From contig CAYRVX010000010.1 of the NCBI GenBank assembly GCA_964427875.1, forward strand, positions 1 to 64,000: DNA of 64,000 nt, written 5' to 3'. Positions 43,330 to 51,550 of this stretch are shown here, in pieces. The notes under the pieces were generated by a model. That model was not told where the DNA came from, did not search any database, and saw only the letters and a program-made list of their open reading frames with translations. A program made the translations under genes and the position numbers. The DNA is from CAYRVX01 sp964427875. GTDB taxonomy: Bacteria; Planctomycetota; Phycisphaerae; SM23-33. How positions within the stretch are numbered: position 1 is the stretch's first letter; each line of letters opens with the position of its first letter.

Positions 43330-44580
43330 TTAACGAGCCTCTCTGATATCATAAGCCATCAGGACCTCGCCGTGACGGACGTAAAGGCGGCCGTCGGATA
43401 TCGCCGGGTGGGGCCAGTGCTGTCCGCTGCCTTCCTTGATCGTGAATGAGCTGACGACCTTCCAGCCGCGGGGGTCGGGCTTCACCAGGGCGAACGTCCC
43501 GGTCTTCTCGATGTAGCAGTAGATCATGCCTTCGGCGGCGATGACGGCGCCCTTGTTCTGGTACTTCGTGTTGTACTTGACCCGGCCGGTCTCCCACTCC
43601 AGGCAGATCCAGTTCCCCTTGCCGTTGTTGATCCAATTGGACCCGTAGATGTGCCCGTCGATCAGGAGGGCCGCCCCGTGATGGACGTCGAGCGTCTCGT
43701 CGGTCCAGAGGCGCTCGATGCTCTTGCCGTCGGGCGCGAGCTTGAGCATCAGCCCGCCGGCGTCGTATCCGCTGGTGACGTAGATCCGCCCTTCGTGGTA
43801 GATGGGGCTGTTGCAGTGGACGCCCCACGGACCCGCATAGGGCGTCTTCCACAGGAACTCGCCGGTGGCGGTCTCCACGCCGACGACGTTGTGCTCCAGC
43901 ATCGTGACGATGATGTCCTTCTTGTCGTCCTTGATCCGGACCGGCGAGCAGTAGGCGCTCTTGTCCCTGTCGATGTTGACGGACCAGATCTCCCTGCCGG
44001 TGATCTTGTTGAAGGCGACGATCGAGGCCCTGCTTCCGCCGGGCGTGGCGATGACCTTCTCGTCGCAGATCAGCGGCGATTCGGCCAGGCCCCATCGGGT
44101 GTCCTGCGAGCCGTATACCTTCTTCGTATCGACCGCCCACTTCCCGCTGCCGTCGGCTGCATCGAGGCACGCGATCCGCCCGATCCCGCTCATGACGTAC
44201 AGCCGGTTGCCCTCGACGGTCGGCGTGGTGCGGGAGAAGAGGAAGTTCTTGGTCCACTCCGGCCCGTACCTCACCTTCCACTTGAGCTTCCCGTCCAGGT
44301 CCAGGCGGAGGACGTACCCCGTCGTACCTCTCGTGCCGGACACGCCGGTCGTGTAGATGGCATCCCTGGTGACGGACAAGGAGGAGTTGCCCTTGCCGAG
44401 GTCGACCGGCGAGATCCACAGGCGCTTCGGCCCGCCGGCCGGCCAGGACTTCAGCAGCCCGGTCTCCGCCGAGTGCCCGGTGCGCCGGGGCCCCCGGAAC
44501 TGGGCCCACTCGTCGCAGCAGGCGGCTGCCCCAACGAGCAGCACGCCGACCACAGCGAATACCCACGTTGATCGCTTCAT
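43330..44580 (-). CDS. Secreted PQQ-binding-like beta-propeller protein (operon leader)
   Basis: 416 aa with a signal peptide (TWVFAVVGVLLVGAAACC; the Cys pair might make it a lipoprotein). FRGPRRTGHSAE is the usual N-terminal motif of planctomycete PQQ-like proteins. Repeats GYVLRLDLDGKLKWKV, IACLDAADGSGKWAV, IVAFNKITGREIWSV and VVGVETATGEFLWKT form an eight-bladed BamB-like propeller. Function is probably binding; no enzymatic motif. ATG 44580 has GAGAGAGG upstream. It heads the operon PQQ, Gfo/Idh, isomerase, ceramidase-like, and is divergent from the membrane cluster starting at 44808. Confidence 0.87.
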   Translation of the reverse strand: MKRSTWVFAVVGVLLVGAAACCDEWAQFRGPRRTGHSAETGLLKSWPAGGPKRLWISPVDLGKGNSSLSVTRDAIYTTGVSGTRGTTGYVLRLDLDGKLKWKVRYGPEWTKNFLFSRTTPTVEGNRLYVMSGIGRIACLDAADGSGKWAVDTKKVYGSQDTRWGLAESPLICDEKVIATPGGSRASIVAFNKITGREIWSVNIDRDKSAYCSPVRIKDDKKDIIVTMLEHNVVGVETATGEFLWKTPYAGPWGVHCNSPIYHEGRIYVTSGYDAGGLMLKLAPDGKSIERLWTDETLDVHHGAALLIDGHIYGSNWINNGKGNWICLEWETGRVKYNTKYQNKGAVIAAEGMIYCYIEKTGTFALVKPDPRGWKVVSSFTIKEGSGQHWPHPAISDGRLYVRHGEVLMAYDIREAR

Positions 44581-44720
44581 CCGGCCTCTCTCCACGTCTG
44601 TGTCAGGGCCTTCTCGCCCGCGGCCGCGTCGGCCGGCCGGGGACATGTTAGCAGACACCCGTTCCCGTAGGTAGACAGCGGAGCCTTCTTTCGCGGCCGG
44701 CGCGCGCCGTTGTCTCCATG

Positions 44721-44750
44721 TTGACGCGATGCGAGGGCCCCTGCTATGAT
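44721..44750 (+). promoter_or_regulatory. Candidate promoter of the MutL/DUF6754 membrane cluster
   Basis: TTGACG (44721-44726), 18-nt spacer, TATGAT (44745-44750). Five of six bases match in each hexamer. Transcription start would be near 44757, leaving a leader of about 50 nt before the TTG start at 44808. It is the best promoter-like sequence I saw ahead of the twelve-gene cluster. Confidence 0.55.
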
Positions 44751-44807
44751 CCGGCCCGTCGGATTTCCGCATATTGAACGCGCCGGATGCCGATGAGGTG
44801 GTGAGCT

Positions 44808-45167
44808 TTGCCGAAGACAACACGGCCATGGCTGCATAAGTTCCGTGCCGGCGTCCGCAATGCGTTCGCGCTGGAAGGTCCCCACGGCGAGCTGACGGAA
44901 GCCGACCACGAGCTGCTGGAGAGGCTGGCCAGGGCGATCGTCGTTCGCGGCATGGCCGTGCCCGCCCTGTTGTTCCTCAACTCGATTGGCCCCTTGAACT
45001 CGCTTGGCAGCCAGGCACTGGTGTTCCTGCGCCCGTTTCTGACGCCGCTGTTCAAGCCGCCCGACTATGACCGGGCCGCGGCGATCCTCGAGCGGCGCGA
45101 GAGCATCGGCGCGCTGGTCGAGGCGATCGAGGCCGCCGAGGCCATCCACAAGGAAGTGCCCAGGTGA
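44808..45167 (+). CDS. Small helical membrane-associated subunit, set 1 (paralogue of 52429-52728)
   Basis: 119 aa, no family recognised. A charged N-terminus is followed by a long hydrophobic stretch (residues about 45-82: AVPALLFLNSIGPLNSLG, then ALVFLRPFLTPLF) and a charged helical tail (YDRAAAILERRESIGALVEAIE). The 99-aa protein at 52429 shows the same plan (APAALLLELHRPLMPLAW, LAPLFGADYYEKIEAL, ILDRLE), so the two are paralogues. TTG 44808 is the start, with GAGGTG 7 nt upstream; no ATG is in frame near it. Its stop overlaps the GTG of the MutL-like gene (GTGA), so the two are translated together. Confidence 0.7.
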   Translation: MPKTTRPWLHKFRAGVRNAFALEGPHGELTEADHELLERLARAIVVRGMAVPALLFLNSIGPLNSLGSQALVFLRPFLTPLFKPPDYDRAAAILERRESIGALVEAIEAAEAIHKEVPR

Positions 45168-46981
45168 AGCCCGAAGACCTCAAGGTGATCGTCGCGACCG
45201 ACTGCGGAAGCACGACGACCAAGGCGATTCTCATCGAGCGGCAGGCCGAGGGCTATCGCCAGACGTTCCGCGGCGAGGCGCCGACCACCGTGGAGGCGCC
45301 CTTTGAGGACGTCACGCGGGGCGTGCTGAATTCCCTGGCGGAGCTCGAGGAGCTCTCGGGGCGCCGCATCCTCGACGGCGAGAGGATCATCACGCCCGCG
45401 CGCGGCGGCGAGGGGGTGGACATTTACATCACGACCAGCAGCGCCGGAGGGGGGCTCCAGATGATGGTGGCCGGCGTCGTGAAGTCCATGACGGCCGAGA
45501 GCGCCCAGCGCGCTGCCCTCGGGGCCGGGGCGATCGTCATGGACGTGCTGGCGAGCAACGACCAGCGGGCGCCTCACGAGAAGATCGAGCGGATCCGCAC
45601 CCTCCGCCCGGACATGGTCCTCCTGTCGGGAGGCACCGACGGCGGCACGGTGCGCCACGTGGTGGAGCTGGCGGAGTTCCTCGCCGCCGCCAAGCCCCGA
45701 CCGCGGCTGGGCTCGTCCTTCAAGTTGCCCGTGGTCTACGCCGGCAACCGCGACGCCCGCGAGGACGTCCGGAGCGCACTCGCCGAGGAAGCGGAGCTGC
45801 ACATCACGGAGAACCTCCGCCCGGTCCTCGAGCGGGAGGACCTCGGCCCGGCCCGCGATGAGATCCACGACCTGTTCCTCAAGCACGTGATGGCCCAGGC
45901 GCCGGGCTACAAGAAGCTCATGAGCTGGGTGGGCGCCCCGATCATGCCCACGCCGGCGGCCGTGGGAAACATCATCCGGAGAATCGCTCGCGACCAGGGA
46001 CTGAACATCGTGGGCGTGGACATCGGCGGCGCGACCACGGACATCTTCTCCGACTTCCAGACGCCCGCGGGGGAGGACGGCCTCGGCGAGCGCGTCTTCA
46101 ACCGCTCCGTCAGCGCGAACCTCGGCCTGAGCTACAGCGTCTCGAACGTCCTGGCCGAGACCGGGATCGAGAACATCCTGCGGTGGGTGCCGTTCGACAT
46201 CGACGAATCCGACCTTCGCGACCGGATCAAGAACAAGATGATCCGGCCGACCACGGTCCCCCATCTGCTGGAGGAGCTGAAGATCGAGCAGGCCATTGCC
46301 CGCGAGGCCCTCCGCCTGGCCTTCGTGCAGCACAAGCGGCTTGCCGTCGGGCTCAAGGGCATCCAGCGCGGCAGGACGATCTCCGCGTCTTTTGACGAGA
46401 CGATGGCGGGCGAGACGGTCATCGACATGCGCCAGCTCGACCTGCTCGTCGGAAGCGGCGGCGTCCTGTCGCACGCGCCGCGGCGATCGCAGGCCATGAT
46501 GATGCTCATCGACGCCTTCGAGCCCGAGGGCGTCACCCGCCTGGCCGTGGACAGCATCTTCATGATGCCGCACCTCGGCGTGCTGGCCCAGGTGCACGCA
46601 ACGGCCGCGGCAGAGGTTTTCGAGCGCGACTGCCTGATCAACCTCGGGACCTGCGTGTCGTGCGTGAGCAAGCCCAAGGCCGGCAGGGAGTGCTTCGAGT
46701 ATCGCCTGACCGCCGGCGGGAAGATGCGGGAGGCAAGCGTTTCGGCGGGCGAGCTGGTCTTGGAGCCGTTGGGCGTCGGCGAGACGGCCGCGGTGAGCGT
46801 CAGGCCCGCCCGGTCCGTCGACGTGGGCGCCGGGCGAGGTCGGGCCGTCGAGGCCGAGGTGGTCGGCGGGGTCGTGGGCGTGGTTTTCGACGGCCGCGGG
46901 CGGCCTCTCGTGATCCCACAGAACAACCGAAGCGAGATCCTCACCCGGTGGGCCGCTGCACTCGATGCCTACCCGGCGTGA
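45164..46981 (+). CDS. MutL/GlmL-type ASKHA ATPase, not the mismatch-repair MutL
   Basis: 605 aa, cytoplasmic. It matches the family named after glutamate mutase accessory protein MutL/GlmL. Phosphate-1 motif ATDCGSTTTKAIL (residues 11-23), TTSSAGGGLQMMVAG (90-104), MTAESAQRAALGAGA (109-123), MVLLSGGTDGGTVRH (151-165) and phosphate-2 motif GVDIGGATTDIF (284-295) are all present. In clostridia GlmL accompanies glutamate mutase GlmS/GlmE and is thought to help it; neither is encoded here. The setting, first among membrane-protein genes, suggests an energising or regulatory ATPase for that complex (inference). GTG start; AAGGAAG about 8 nt upstream. Confidence 0.88.
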   Translation: MKPEDLKVIVATDCGSTTTKAILIERQAEGYRQTFRGEAPTTVEAPFEDVTRGVLNSLAELEELSGRRILDGERIITPARGGEGVDIYITTSSAGGGLQMMVAGVVKSMTAESAQRAALGAGAIVMDVLASNDQRAPHEKIERIRTLRPDMVLLSGGTDGGTVRHVVELAEFLAAAKPRPRLGSSFKLPVVYAGNRDAREDVRSALAEEAELHITENLRPVLEREDLGPARDEIHDLFLKHVMAQAPGYKKLMSWVGAPIMPTPAAVGNIIRRIARDQGLNIVGVDIGGATTDIFSDFQTPAGEDGLGERVFNRSVSANLGLSYSVSNVLAETGIENILRWVPFDIDESDLRDRIKNKMIRPTTVPHLLEELKIEQAIAREALRLAFVQHKRLAVGLKGIQRGRTISASFDETMAGETVIDMRQLDLLVGSGGVLSHAPRRSQAMMMLIDAFEPEGVTRLAVDSIFMMPHLGVLAQVHATAAAEVFERDCLINLGTCVSCVSKPKAGRECFEYRLTAGGKMREASVSAGELVLEPLGVGETAAVSVRPARSVDVGAGRGRAVEAEVVGGVVGVVFDGRGRPLVIPQNNRSEILTRWAAALDAYPA

Positions 46982-47002
46982 TTCTGGTTAAGGCAATCGT
47001 CT

Positions 47003-48133
47003 ATGGCACACGCGTACACGCCTGGCTTGCGAATCTCCGAGCGCACGACGGTGCGCAAGGAGCGCCACCTCCCGATCGCCGGGGAAGTCCTGGTCGAGAA
47101 GGGCGCCCGCGTGCGGGCCGACGACGTCGTCGCCAAGGCCGAACTGCCCGGGGGCGTATCCACCGTGAACGTCGTCAACCAGCTCGCGATCACCCCCGAA
47201 GACCTCGACCGCTACATGCTCAAGGAAGAAGGCGACGCGGTGTCTCGTGACGAGGTGATCGCCGAGACGCGGCCGTTCATCAAGTGGTTCCGCAGCGTCG
47301 CCCGGTCCCCGATCGACGGCACGATCGAGACCGTCTCGCGCGTGACGGGTCAGGTGATGGTCCGCGGGACGCCGCAGGCGGTGGATGTCCGCGCATACAT
47401 CGACGGCACGGTCGTCGAGGTCCAGCCGAACGAGGGCGTGACCATTGAGGCGGCCGCGGCGTTCATCCAGGGGATTCTCGGCGTCGGGGGCGAAGTCTAC
47501 GGCGAACTGGTCGTCGTCGGCGACGGCCCGGATGCGGTCGTGGGCCCCGACGATCTGGGCGACGATCTGGCGGGCAAGATCGCCGTGGCCGGCGCGCTGG
47601 TCACCAGCGAGGTCTGCGAGCGTGCGGCCGACGTCGGCGTCGCGGCGCTCGTCTGCGGGGGATTTCACGACACCGACCTCCGCCGCCTGCTGGGCTACGA
47701 CCTCGGCGTCGCCATCACCGGCCACGAGGACATCCGCCCCATTCTGATCATGACGGAGGGCTTCGGCAGGATCGCCATAGCCGAGGGGACCTACGAGCTG
47801 CTCACCTGCCGCGCGGGGCAGTGCGCGTCGGCCAACGGGGCCACGCAGATCCGGGCGGGCGTCCTGCGCCCCGAGATCATCATCCCCGTCGCCGAGGGCG
47901 CCGAGCAGCCAGCCGGGCCGGCGGGAGCGATCTCGGCAACGGGCTTGACGGTCGGCTCGCCCGTGCGCATTATTCGGGAGCCGGACTTCGGCCGTCTGGG
48001 CGTCGTGAAGGAACTCCCGCCCGGCGTGGAAGCCGTTGAATGCGAATCGAAAGTCCGTGTGGTTGTCGTGGAGTTCCCGGACGGCGAGTCCGTGACCGTC
48101 CCGCGAGCCAACGTCGAGGTCATCGAGTCTTGA
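47003..48133 (+). CDS. Barrel-sandwich-like protein with C-terminal KOW-like motif
   Basis: 376 aa, no secretion leader. Residues 20-60 (LPIAGEVLVEKGARVRADDVVA) and about 104-170 (SPIDGTIETVSRVTGQVMVRG, YIDGTVVEVQPNEGVTIE) show the G-x-V-x-x-G-x-x-V pattern of barrel-sandwich hybrid (lipoyl/NqrA-like) domains. Residues about 180-225 (LAGKIAVAGALVTSEVCERA, ADVGVAALVCGG) resemble a PA-like or nucleotide-free Rossmann segment. Residues 318-376 (SPVRIIREPDFGRLGVVKEL) form a KOW-like module. The combination is not one I can name. It lies 21 nt after MutL and its stop overlaps the next start. A cytoplasmic adaptor linking the ATPase to the membrane parts is a guess. Confidence 0.65.
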   Translation: MAHAYTPGLRISERTTVRKERHLPIAGEVLVEKGARVRADDVVAKAELPGGVSTVNVVNQLAITPEDLDRYMLKEEGDAVSRDEVIAETRPFIKWFRSVARSPIDGTIETVSRVTGQVMVRGTPQAVDVRAYIDGTVVEVQPNEGVTIEAAAAFIQGILGVGGEVYGELVVVGDGPDAVVGPDDLGDDLAGKIAVAGALVTSEVCERAADVGVAALVCGGFHDTDLRRLLGYDLGVAITGHEDIRPILIMTEGFGRIAIAEGTYELLTCRAGQCASANGATQIRAGVLRPEIIIPVAEGAEQPAGPAGAISATGLTVGSPVRIIREPDFGRLGVVKELPPGVEAVECESKVRVVVVEFPDGESVTVPRANVEVIES

Positions 48134-49995
48134 CAGCCCGTTTGACAACATCCGCCCGCCTGCTCGTCTCCGCCGCGCTCGCCTTGCTGCCGGTCCTCGT
48201 CGATGGGGCGGAGGCGGCGCCCGCGCCGAGAAGCGCCCCGGCAAAGGCCAAGGCGGTCCAACTCACGGCGCCCCTTGCGGAGAACGTCCGGGCCTATGAC
48301 CGTTCCAGCGACGACGGCACGACGATCGTCCTCGAGTGGGCCAGGCCGGACACGCAGATCGAGGGGGCCTTCTACGTTATCGAGATCGCCCGGTCCCCGG
48401 AGGACTTCCAGACCGGAAACTTCAGGACGCAGATCGTCAGGCCGTCCAAGGGGACCCTGAAATCCGCCAGACCCAAGTACTTCGGCTCCTCGCAGAAGAA
48501 CCGGCATCTTTACTTCGCGGAGATCAGCCCGGCCAAGTTGTTTCTGCCGTTTCGGCTCACGCCCGCCCGGGTCAGGGAATTCCTGGTGGAGAAGGCCCTG
48601 ACGGACGTGATGGCCGCGAGGGCCCTGGCCATCCTCGCCGACGCAAGGCCCGAGGACCAACTCACGGCGGGGGAGAAGGCCGATCGGGAATGGCTCGCCC
48701 GGGTGGAGGAATCTCTGTCCACAAGAGAACGGCTGAAGGGATCCCTCAGGAAAGGGCTCCTTTCCCAAGAGGATTTCGATCGGGCGGCAAAGGTGCTTCA
48801 GGACCCAAGGCCCGAGGGTCAGCTCAGTGAGCCGGAGAAAACGGACCGGGGATGGGTCAAGGCGCTGGAGAGATCCCTGTCGAGAAGAGACCGGCTGGAG
48901 AAATCCCAAAAACAAGGGGCCATGACCCGGGCGCAGCTCGATCGCTCGATCGAGGTCCTGGGGAATGAGAAGCCTGATGCCCAGCTCACGCCCGGCGAGA
49001 GGTCCGATCGCAAGTGGTTGGCCCGTCTCGAGGCGTACCTGGGCAAGAAGGAACAGGAGGCCGAGGAGGCCCGGGGGGACGAGATCGACTCAGCCGACTG
49101 CTACTTCCGCCTGGCCATCTCAGCGGGCCGCGGCGGCCGGAAGGCAACGGCCTACGTCACGCGGGACGGCGAGCCGCTGGTTCTCCGGGCCGGGGCGTCG
49201 GCGAACTTCTTCAAGAACTTCAAGCTCAACAACCTGATCTTCGCCCTGGCCTTCAGCGGCATCGTCCTGGCCTTCATTCAGATCGCCCGGCGCAACCCCA
49301 ACCTGTTCATCCGCAAGATTCCCGGCCTGGAGGCCGTCGAGGAGGCGATCGGCCGGGCCACCGAGATGGGGCGCAGCGTCTACTTCGTGCACGGCTTGGC
49401 ACCCGTCGGCCACCTCGCCACGATTGCCGCCCTCAACATCCTCGCGAGGGTGGCCCGCCGGGCCGCGGAGTACGACACCCGCGTCCGCGTGATGAACAGC
49501 AACCCGATCGTGACGGCCGTCAGCCAGGAGGTCGTCCAGCAGGCCTACACCGAGGCCGGGCGCCCGGACGCCTACAACCCCGACGACGTCTCGCTGGTGG
49601 CCTACGACCAGTTCAGCTACGTGGCGGCCGTCTCCGGCATGATGGTGCGCGAGCAGCCGGCGGCGGTCTTCCTGCTGGGCTACTTCTACGCCGAGTCGCT
49701 CCTGTTGGCCGAGACCGGCGCCTCGACCGGCGCGATCCAGGTCGCCGGCACGGACGCCTACACGCAACTGCCGTTCTTCGTGACCACCTGCGACTATACG
49801 CTCATCGGCGAGGAGCTCTACGCCGCCTCGGCGTACCTCTCGCGGGAGCCGCGATTGCTCGGGAGCCTGCGCGGGCAGGACATCGGCAAGGCGTTCCTGA
49901 TGCTGACGATCGTCGGCGTGGCCGTCGCGCTGACGATCGGCGCGGTCCTGGGTGCGGACCTCACCTGGCTGAGCGGCCTCTTTAAGGCGTACTGA
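48130..49995 (+). CDS. DUF6754-like membrane subunit, set 1, with Fn3-like domain split by helical repeats
   Basis: 621 aa. Signal peptide 1-29. Residues about 50-130 look like the start of an Fn3 domain (TTIVLEWARPD, FYVIEIARSPEDF). Then come three 54-residue helical repeats (about 149-310). Residues 316-360 (CYFRLAISAG, ATAYVTRDGEPLVL) could complete the Fn3 fold. A TM helix spans 366-386. The DUF6754-type cytoplasmic core (390-585) has IPGLEAVEEAIGRATEMGRS, ALNILARVARR and LPFFVTTCDYTLIGEE. A last TM is at 590-612. The core is homologous to the 52754 protein. Start TTG 48130 overlaps the KOW gene stop (TTGA). Function unknown. Confidence 0.78.
   Translation: MTARLTTSARLLVSAALALLPVLVDGAEAAPAPRSAPAKAKAVQLTAPLAENVRAYDRSSDDGTTIVLEWARPDTQIEGAFYVIEIARSPEDFQTGNFRTQIVRPSKGTLKSARPKYFGSSQKNRHLYFAEISPAKLFLPFRLTPARVREFLVEKALTDVMAARALAILADARPEDQLTAGEKADREWLARVEESLSTRERLKGSLRKGLLSQEDFDRAAKVLQDPRPEGQLSEPEKTDRGWVKALERSLSRRDRLEKSQKQGAMTRAQLDRSIEVLGNEKPDAQLTPGERSDRKWLARLEAYLGKKEQEAEEARGDEIDSADCYFRLAISAGRGGRKATAYVTRDGEPLVLRAGASANFFKNFKLNNLIFALAFSGIVLAFIQIARRNPNLFIRKIPGLEAVEEAIGRATEMGRSVYFVHGLAPVGHLATIAALNILARVARRAAEYDTRVRVMNSNPIVTAVSQEVVQQAYTEAGRPDAYNPDDVSLVAYDQFSYVAAVSGMMVREQPAAVFLLGYFYAESLLLAETGASTGAIQVAGTDAYTQLPFFVTTCDYTLIGEELYAASAYLSREPRLLGSLRGQDIGKAFLMLTIVGVAVALTIGAVLGADLTWLSGLFKAY
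48574..49059 (+). repeat. Three in-frame 54-residue repeats inside the DUF6754-like protein
   Basis: Three units spaced exactly 54 codons apart carry the signature RPEDQLTAGEKADREWLARVE-like: residues 173-193, 227-247 and 281-301 share (R/K)P(E/D)xQLxxxE(K/R)xDRxW(L/V)xx(V/L)E. The DNA has diverged, so the duplication is not recent. The units are predicted helical and highly charged. Confidence 0.75.
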
Positions 49996-50011
49996 GACCC
50001 AACGCGACATC

Positions 50012-50689
50012 ATGTGGTACAAACGGACCATTCCGCTGATCTTCGTCTTCACGATCGGGCTGCTTGCCTTCGTGCAGGAATACGTCCCGCACCCGATCTC
50101 CGGGCGCTTCCGCGAGGAGATGACGACGTGGTTCAAGATCATCGGCGGCTTCGGGCTGTTCATCGGGGCCTACAGCCTCGTGCACATGCACATCAGCCGC
50201 ATTCGCCGCCGCGAGCCGGGATGGGCCTACAGCGTCTTCGTCTTCCTCGGCGCGGCCTTCATGGTCTTTTTCGGGCTCTACAACGAAGGCCTCGGGCCGC
50301 TGGTCCCCGAGCCGAAAGACGGCCTGTCGTGGTTCCAGTGGGGCTATAACTACGTCCAGGTCCCCTGCGGCGCGACGATCTTCTCGATCCTGGCGTTCTT
50401 CATGGCCAGTGCCGCCTTCCGGACGTTCCGGGCGCGGAACTTCAGCGCCGCGCTGCTGCTCGTGGCGGCCCTGATCGTGATGTTCGGGCGCGTGCCGATC
50501 TCCCAGACCGCCGGCGAATGGCTCTTTGGGAACGGCAGCGTCTTCCCGACGGCGACCGACGTCATCATGGGATACCCCAACCTCGCCGCCAAGCGGGGCA
50601 TTCTGCTGGGCATCAGCCTCGGGGCCATCTCGCAGTCCCTGCGGATCCTCTTCGGGATCGAGCGGTCGTACCTGGGAGGAGGCGACTGA
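50012..50689 (+). CDS. Polytopic membrane subunit C, set 1 (paralogue of 53555-54247)
   Basis: 225 aa with about six TM helices (TIPLIFVFTIGLLAFV, IIGGFGLFIGAYSLVHMHI, VFVFLGAAFMVFFGLY, CGATIFSILAFFMASAAF, ALLLVAALIVMFGRV, ILLGISLGAISQSLRILF). No enzyme motif. The second half aligns with the 53555 protein: AxxAFRTFRARNFxxAL, (V/I)(I/V)xLGxVP, then PN-x-x-x-x-R-(G/A)-x-L-(L/I)-G. I do not recognise the family. It begins 16 nt after the DUF6754-like gene and overlaps the next gene by 1 bp (TGATG). Confidence 0.75.
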   Translation: MWYKRTIPLIFVFTIGLLAFVQEYVPHPISGRFREEMTTWFKIIGGFGLFIGAYSLVHMHISRIRRREPGWAYSVFVFLGAAFMVFFGLYNEGLGPLVPEPKDGLSWFQWGYNYVQVPCGATIFSILAFFMASAAFRTFRARNFSAALLLVAALIVMFGRVPISQTAGEWLFGNGSVFPTATDVIMGYPNLAAKRGILLGISLGAISQSLRILFGIERSYLGGGD

Positions 50690-51546
50690 TGGCGATCCCG
50701 CAGGCCGAGCTCCGACGCCTCTCCATCATCCGGCGCGTGATCTACGTGACCGTGGCGGTGGCCGTCATCGTGCCGTATCTCCTCAAGACCGACACGTCCT
50801 TCGACGCCTCTCCGTGGTCTCAGAAGCTCTACGATCAGGTCGAGGGCCTCCCGCCGCGCTCGCACGTGCTGCTGGCCTTCGACTACGCGCCCAGCTCGAA
50901 GGAAGAGGTGTACCCCATGAGCCTGGTGATCCTGCGCCACTGTTTCAAGAAGGACCTCATCCCCATCGTCATGACGCACTGGCCCGAGGGCGTGGGGCTG
51001 TCCAAGGATCTCTGCGAGCGGACCGCCGCAGAAGCCGAGAAGATGTGGGGCCGGGAGAGGCTCTCCGGGCGCGACTACGTGTTCCTCGGCTTCCGCCCGG
51101 GCTACCAGAACCTCGTGCTCAACATGGGCGAGAGCCTCAAAGGCGCGTTCACCGTGGACTACTACGGCAAGCCGACCGCCGACATGCCGGCGTTGCAGGG
51201 CGTCGATACCCTCGAGGACATTGACCTGGCGATCGATATCGCCGCGGGCGCCACCGTGGAGATGTGGATCGCCTACGGCTCGGACCGGTTCGACTTCCCC
51301 CTCGGTGCCGGGGTCACGGCCGTGATGGCGCCGGACCTGTATCCCTTCCTTCAGTCCAAGCAGCTTGTGGGCTTCCTCGGCGGCCTGCGCGGGGCGGGGG
51401 ACTACGAGCAACTGCTCGAGAAGCCCGACGACGCCACACGGGGCATGCCGTCGCAGTCCCTGACCCACCTCCTCCTGATCGTCCTGATCGTCGCCGCCAA
51501 CGCCCGGTTCATCGCCGGCCGGTTCCGGCGCAGGGCGGAGGACTGA
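50689..51546 (+). CDS. Two-TM subunit D with extracytoplasmic domain, set 1 (paralogue of 54251-55096)
   Basis: 285 aa. TM1 is at about 15-33 (VIYVTVAVAVIVPYLL) and a C-terminal TM at about 258-274 (HLLLIVLIVAANARFIAG), followed by an Arg-rich tail. By the positive-inside rule the roughly 220-residue middle lies outside the cytoplasm. It alternates strands and helices in a Rossmann-like way (HVLLAFDYAPSS, LIPIVMTHWPEG, DYVFLGFRPGYQN, ATVEMWIAYGSD, GVTAVMAPDLYPFL), ending LVGFLGGLRGAGDYEQLL, a segment matched in the paralogue (LCGMLVGNRGAAEYEGL). GGAGGAGG is 6 nt before ATG 50689. Family unknown. Confidence 0.72.
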   Translation: MAIPQAELRRLSIIRRVIYVTVAVAVIVPYLLKTDTSFDASPWSQKLYDQVEGLPPRSHVLLAFDYAPSSKEEVYPMSLVILRHCFKKDLIPIVMTHWPEGVGLSKDLCERTAAEAEKMWGRERLSGRDYVFLGFRPGYQNLVLNMGESLKGAFTVDYYGKPTADMPALQGVDTLEDIDLAIDIAAGATVEMWIAYGSDRFDFPLGAGVTAVMAPDLYPFLQSKQLVGFLGGLRGAGDYEQLLEKPDDATRGMPSQSLTHLLLIVLIVAANARFIAGRFRRRAED

Positions 51547-51550
51547 GCGT

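Noticed and set aside
44581..44807. Riboswitch or divergent regulator in the 227-bp gap
   Set aside because: Only the plus-strand promoter at 44721-44750 is supported; no conserved aptamer or small ORF was recognised.
45164..46981. DNA mismatch-repair MutL
   Set aside because: No GHKL ATPase motifs; the sequence has ASKHA phosphate motifs and GlmL landmarks. The shared name is coincidence.
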